Shown: piece by piece, positions 34,399 through 36,441 of the stretch
Position numbering within the stretch: position 1 is the first letter of the stretch
How the letters are laid out: each line of letters starts with the position of its first letter
Assembly: GCA_045594885.1 (NCBI GenBank)
Contig: JAZNZJ010000087.1
Location: 1-36,441 of the forward strand
Direction: 5' to 3'
DNA from: Fimenecus sp045594885
GTDB taxonomy: Bacteria; Bacillota; Clostridia; Oscillospirales; Acutalibacteraceae
Length of the DNA stretch: 36,441 bases
The notes under the pieces: generated by a model
What the model saw: the letters and a program-made list of their open reading frames with translations, nothing else
Databases searched by the model: none
What the model was told of the DNA's origin: nothing
Program-made: the position numbers and the translations under genes

Positions 34399-34659
34399 AT
34401 GCTTGACCCTAACAAGACCATTCAATTCTCAATTAAAGATGAACGTGAAGAGGCTACTCGTCAGACACTTGTTGCAGTTTACAATGCACTGGTTGAAAAA
34501 GGATATAATCCCATTAATCAAATTGTGGGCTATATTCTCTCTGAAGACCCCACCTATATCACAACTCATAATAATGCGAGAAGTTTAATCCGCCGCCTTG
34601 ACAGAGATGAACTTTTACAAGACCTTGTAAAAGAGTATCTCAAGGTAGATAAAAAATAG
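34399..34659 (+). CDS. ireB: IreB-family regulatory phosphoprotein (UPF0297)
   Basis: ATG 34399 with AGGAGG 8 nt upstream gives 86 residues, the usual size. An in-frame GTG 9 nt earlier overlaps the ribosome site and is rejected. The sequence DPNKTIQFSIKDER...GYNPINQIVGYILSEDPTYI...RDELLQDLVKEYL is diagnostic of the IreB/YrzL family. IreB is a substrate of the Ser/Thr kinase IreK and affects cell-wall antibiotic tolerance in enterococci; the threonines near position 5 are the likely phosphosites. The usual next gene, ruvX, is absent and a small conserved protein follows. Confidence 0.95.
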   Translation: MLDPNKTIQFSIKDEREEATRQTLVAVYNALVEKGYNPINQIVGYILSEDPTYITTHNNARSLIRRLDRDELLQDLVKEYLKVDKK

Positions 34660-34681
34660 TATTAATTAAGAGGTGTATTTT

Positions 34682-34969
34682 ATGGCTAAAACCGAAAAAT
34701 TCCTCACTTATAAGGGCAAACCACTTGTTCGCAACGGCAAAACTCTTTACTACGGCGAGGCTTCTGAAAAATACGTTATTATGATGCAGATTCTTGCTAC
34801 AAAAACTGTGGGCGAGGTTGAAGTTGCTTCAAAGGTTTCAGTTCAACTTATAAACACTGACCCTGAAGTAAGCCCACGTGAGAGAATTGTAAAATCAAGT
34901 GAGAAAAAAGGCCTTTATGCAGCAATGGATATTGCTGAAGTGTGGCTTTCACGTGCATTGGCAAACTAA
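34682..34969 (+). CDS. Small conserved protein of unknown function
   Basis: The product is 95 residues from ATG 34682 (AAGAGGTG upstream; an in-frame ATG at 34673 overlaps that ribosome site). It begins MAKTEKFLTYKGKPLVRNG, followed by YYGEASEKYVIMMQIL, a beta-strand region with VGEVEVASKVSVQLI, and a C-terminal helix with AAMDIAEVWLSRAL. It is soluble, with no TM or known motif. It lies 22 nt after ireB and is probably cotranscribed. Similar small proteins beside ireB occur in clostridia as far as I recall, but no function is known. Confidence 0.8.
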   Translation: MAKTEKFLTYKGKPLVRNGKTLYYGEASEKYVIMMQILATKTVGEVEVASKVSVQLINTDPEVSPRERIVKSSEKKGLYAAMDIAEVWLSRALAN

Positions 34970-35040
34970 ACAAAATTATTGAAAATCGGAAGCGGTGGAG
35001 GTTACTCTGCCGCTTCGTGCTTTAAAGGAGAAGGATTATT

Positions 35041-35592
35041 ATGTTTCACACTATGACTATTGCAGGGCTTGAGAGAAATTTACCAATCTGCCCACTCAAC
35101 GACGAACTTCAAATTGCGGGCTTTGTAATTTTTGGTGACCCCGAGCTTACTACTGCCTGTGCGGAGGAATTGCTAAAAAAAGCACCCGAATATGATTACA
35201 TAATAACAGCAGAGGCAAAGGGTATTCCACTTGCTCACGAAATGGCTAGACTTCAAAATAATGAAAAATACTTTGTAGCACGCAAAAAGCCAAAACTTTA
35301 TATGACAGGTGTTTTTGAGTCAACAGTTAATTCAATTACTACCGAGGGCGAGCAGAAACTCTATCTTGATAAAGCAGATGCTGAACTTATGAAAGGTAAG
35401 AAAATTCTTATTGTTGACGACGTTGTGTCACTTGGTCAGTCTTTGGCAGCAGTTGAAAAACTTGTTAACGATGCAGGCGGAATAGTTTGCGGAAAAATGT
35501 TTATTTTAGCCGAGGGCGACGCCGCAAAGCGTGATGATATTATTTATCTTGAAGAGTTGCCATTGTTTAAGAAAGATGGTAGTGTGTTATAA
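35041..35592 (+). CDS. Phosphoribosyltransferase, adenine/xanthine type
   Basis: A 183-residue type I phosphoribosyltransferase following AAAGGAGAAGG. The PRPP loop KILIVDDVVSLGQSL (about 121-135) carries the DDVxSxG core. EAKGIPLAHEMA (about 60-71) matches the APRT region that contacts the pyrophosphate and precedes RKKPKLYM. Its overall pattern is closest to adenine phosphoribosyltransferase, which makes AMP from adenine and PRPP, but the hood region differs, so xanthine or another purine is possible. A GAAGCGG/CCGCTTC stem lies in the 71-nt leader; without a U tail it is not a clear terminator. Confidence 0.8.
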   Translation: MFHTMTIAGLERNLPICPLNDELQIAGFVIFGDPELTTACAEELLKKAPEYDYIITAEAKGIPLAHEMARLQNNEKYFVARKKPKLYMTGVFESTVNSITTEGEQKLYLDKADAELMKGKKILIVDDVVSLGQSLAAVEKLVNDAGGIVCGKMFILAEGDAAKRDDIIYLEELPLFKKDGSVL

Positions 35593-35601
35593 CTTAATTA
35601 C

Positions 35602-35690
35602 ATTCACAAAGTGAATATATCGCAAATTCCGTCAGGAATTTATATCGCATACAAACGTATATATCGCACAAGCGTTAGCTTGTATATCGC
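35602..35690. repeat. Array of four mini-hairpins, each followed by ATATCGC
   Basis: Unit 1: ATTCAC-AAA-GTGAAT (35602-35616). Unit 2: AAATTCC-GTCA-GGAATTT (35624-35641). Unit 3: ATAC-AAAC-GTAT (35649-35660). Unit 4: ACAAGC-GTTA-GCTTGT (35668-35683). Each is followed by ATATCGC. The stems differ in sequence and length but each is self-complementary; only the 7-nt separator is constant. It lies between two convergent genes. Confidence 0.85.
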
Positions 35691-35710
35691 GATATGTTAC
35701 TACGCAACGT

Positions 35711-35745
35711 AAAAAGACCTTATTCATTACGAATAAGGTCTTTTT
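35711..35745. terminator. Bidirectional terminator
   Basis: AAAAAGACCTTATTC / GAATAAGGTCTTTTT is a 15-bp perfect stem with a 5-nt loop. It has T runs on both strands, so it serves the phosphoribosyltransferase (+) and cysK (-). Confidence 0.92.
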
Positions 35746-35747
35746 GT

Positions 35748-36441
35748 TTAATATAAATCCGTTGACAAATATCGGTCACCTGTATCAGGAAGAAGAACGA
35801 CAATATTCTTATCTTTATATTCTTCTTGCTCTGCAAGGGTCAATGCACCGTAAAGTGCTGCACCTGAAGAAATTCCCACAAGCACACCTTCACTTTTTGC
35901 AAGATTTCTTGCGGTGTTATAGGCATCATCTGTTGAAACTTTGATAATCTTATCAATAATTTCTGTATTGAGGACTTCCGGTATAAACCCTGCCCCAATA
36001 CCCTGTAATTTGTGGGCACCTGCACTTTCGCCCGATAAAACTGCACTTGTGTCAGGCTCAATTGCAACAATTTCAATATTAGGATTTTTTGTTTTCAGGT
36101 ATTCCCCTACTCCCGTAATTGTACCGCCTGTACCAACACCCGCCACGAAAACATCAACTTTTCCGTCAGTATCATTCCAAATTTCCGGTCCCGTTGTTTT
36201 ACGGTGTGCCTCTGCATTTGCAGGGTTTACAAACTGACCTGCCACAATGCTATTTGGAATTTCTTTTTGCAATTCTTCTGCCTTTGCGATTGCACCATTC
36301 ATACCAAGACTACCGTCAGTAAGCACTAACTCTGCACCGTAAGCGGTCATAAGTTTTCTGCGTTCAACTGACATTGTATCGGGCATTACAATAATTACTC
36401 TGTAACCACGAGAAACACCGATAGATGCAATTCCTATTCCC
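35748..36441 (-). CDS. cysK: Cysteine synthase A, N-terminus beyond window
   Basis: The frame is open to the window edge, so the first part is missing (231 codons with the stop are visible, of roughly 310), including the PLP-binding lysine. Seen: GIGIASIGVSRGYRVIIVMPDTMSVERR broken over two strands, GTGGTITGVGEYL for the PLP phosphate, and EGVLVGISSGAAL near the end. This is O-acetylserine sulfhydrylase, which makes cysteine from O-acetylserine and sulfide with PLP. A cystathionine beta-synthase-like or CysM relative is less likely given the MPDTMSxERR segment. It ends against the bidirectional terminator. Confidence 0.93.
   Translation of the reverse strand, partial: GIGIASIGVSRGYRVIIVMPDTMSVERRKLMTAYGAELVLTDGSLGMNGAIAKAEELQKEIPNSIVAGQFVNPANAEAHRKTTGPEIWNDTDGKVDVFVAGVGTGGTITGVGEYLKTKNPNIEIVAIEPDTSAVLSGESAGAHKLQGIGAGFIPEVLNTEIIDKIIKVSTDDAYNTARNLAKSEGVLVGISSGAALYGALTLAEQEEYKDKNIVVLLPDTGDRYLSTDLY

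Noticed and set aside
35602..35690. Possible CRISPR array
   Set aside because: Only 7 nt are constant, the units are self-paired and of unequal length, and no cas genes are present.

Overview
The window looks like chromosome from a low-GC Firmicute, most likely a gut clostridium of the Oscillospirales/Ruminococcaceae type. The evidence is AT-rich DNA with sigma-A promoters, a DnaD/DnaI-type helicase-loading pair, IreB, a T-box leader on pheST and strong Shine-Dalgarno sites. The species cannot be named from this sequence alone.

Positions 1-20061 (minus strand) hold one long, tightly packed gene cluster read right to left: a secreted/membrane von Willebrand A protein, a 1144-residue tubulin-like GTPase, a two-TM protein, a 1410-residue membrane protein with a degenerate helicase-like core and a C-terminal LIM/DA1-type metallopeptidase, a soluble three-module FtsK/SpoIIIE ATPase, a small ESAT-6-sized helical protein, and two helical-head toxins (one papain-fold, one SHH-type HNH nuclease). 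A probable small immunity protein, a Sel1 plus metzincin-like protein, a TerB-like protein and a truncated CASTOR/POLLUX-like ion channel follow. It reads as a type VII-like secretion system with its own effectors, but with a machinery set different from Esx/Yuk systems. This is the best candidate for an undescribed system here.

The most specific observation inside it is at 4022-4053. The papain-fold toxin is out of frame with its secretion head, but the junction has a consensus -1 slippery heptamer (G GGA AAA), an immediate zero-frame stop, a 9-nt spacer and a perfect GC-rich palindrome. A -1 slip would give a 275-residue fusion, almost the length of the intact paralogue (279 residues). A single-base deletion in the G tract would give the same picture.

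The rest is mostly housekeeping. 20.3-22.7 kb (minus): an HMGL-type aldolase, tRNA-Arg(CCG) and ychF. 22.8-28.3 kb (plus): tcdA, an ABC ATPase and a wall/membrane-anchored tandem metallophosphoesterase. 28.3-30.5 kb: dnaD-like and dnaC/dnaI-like genes. 30.5-34.3 kb: T-box-controlled pheS-pheT. 34.3-35.6 kb: ireB, a small conserved protein and a phosphoribosyltransferase. 35.75 kb to the end (minus): cysK, cut by the window edge. Intergenic regions carry several palindromic repeats, including a four-unit array of mini-hairpins separated by ATATCGC and a 27-bp perfect inverted repeat.
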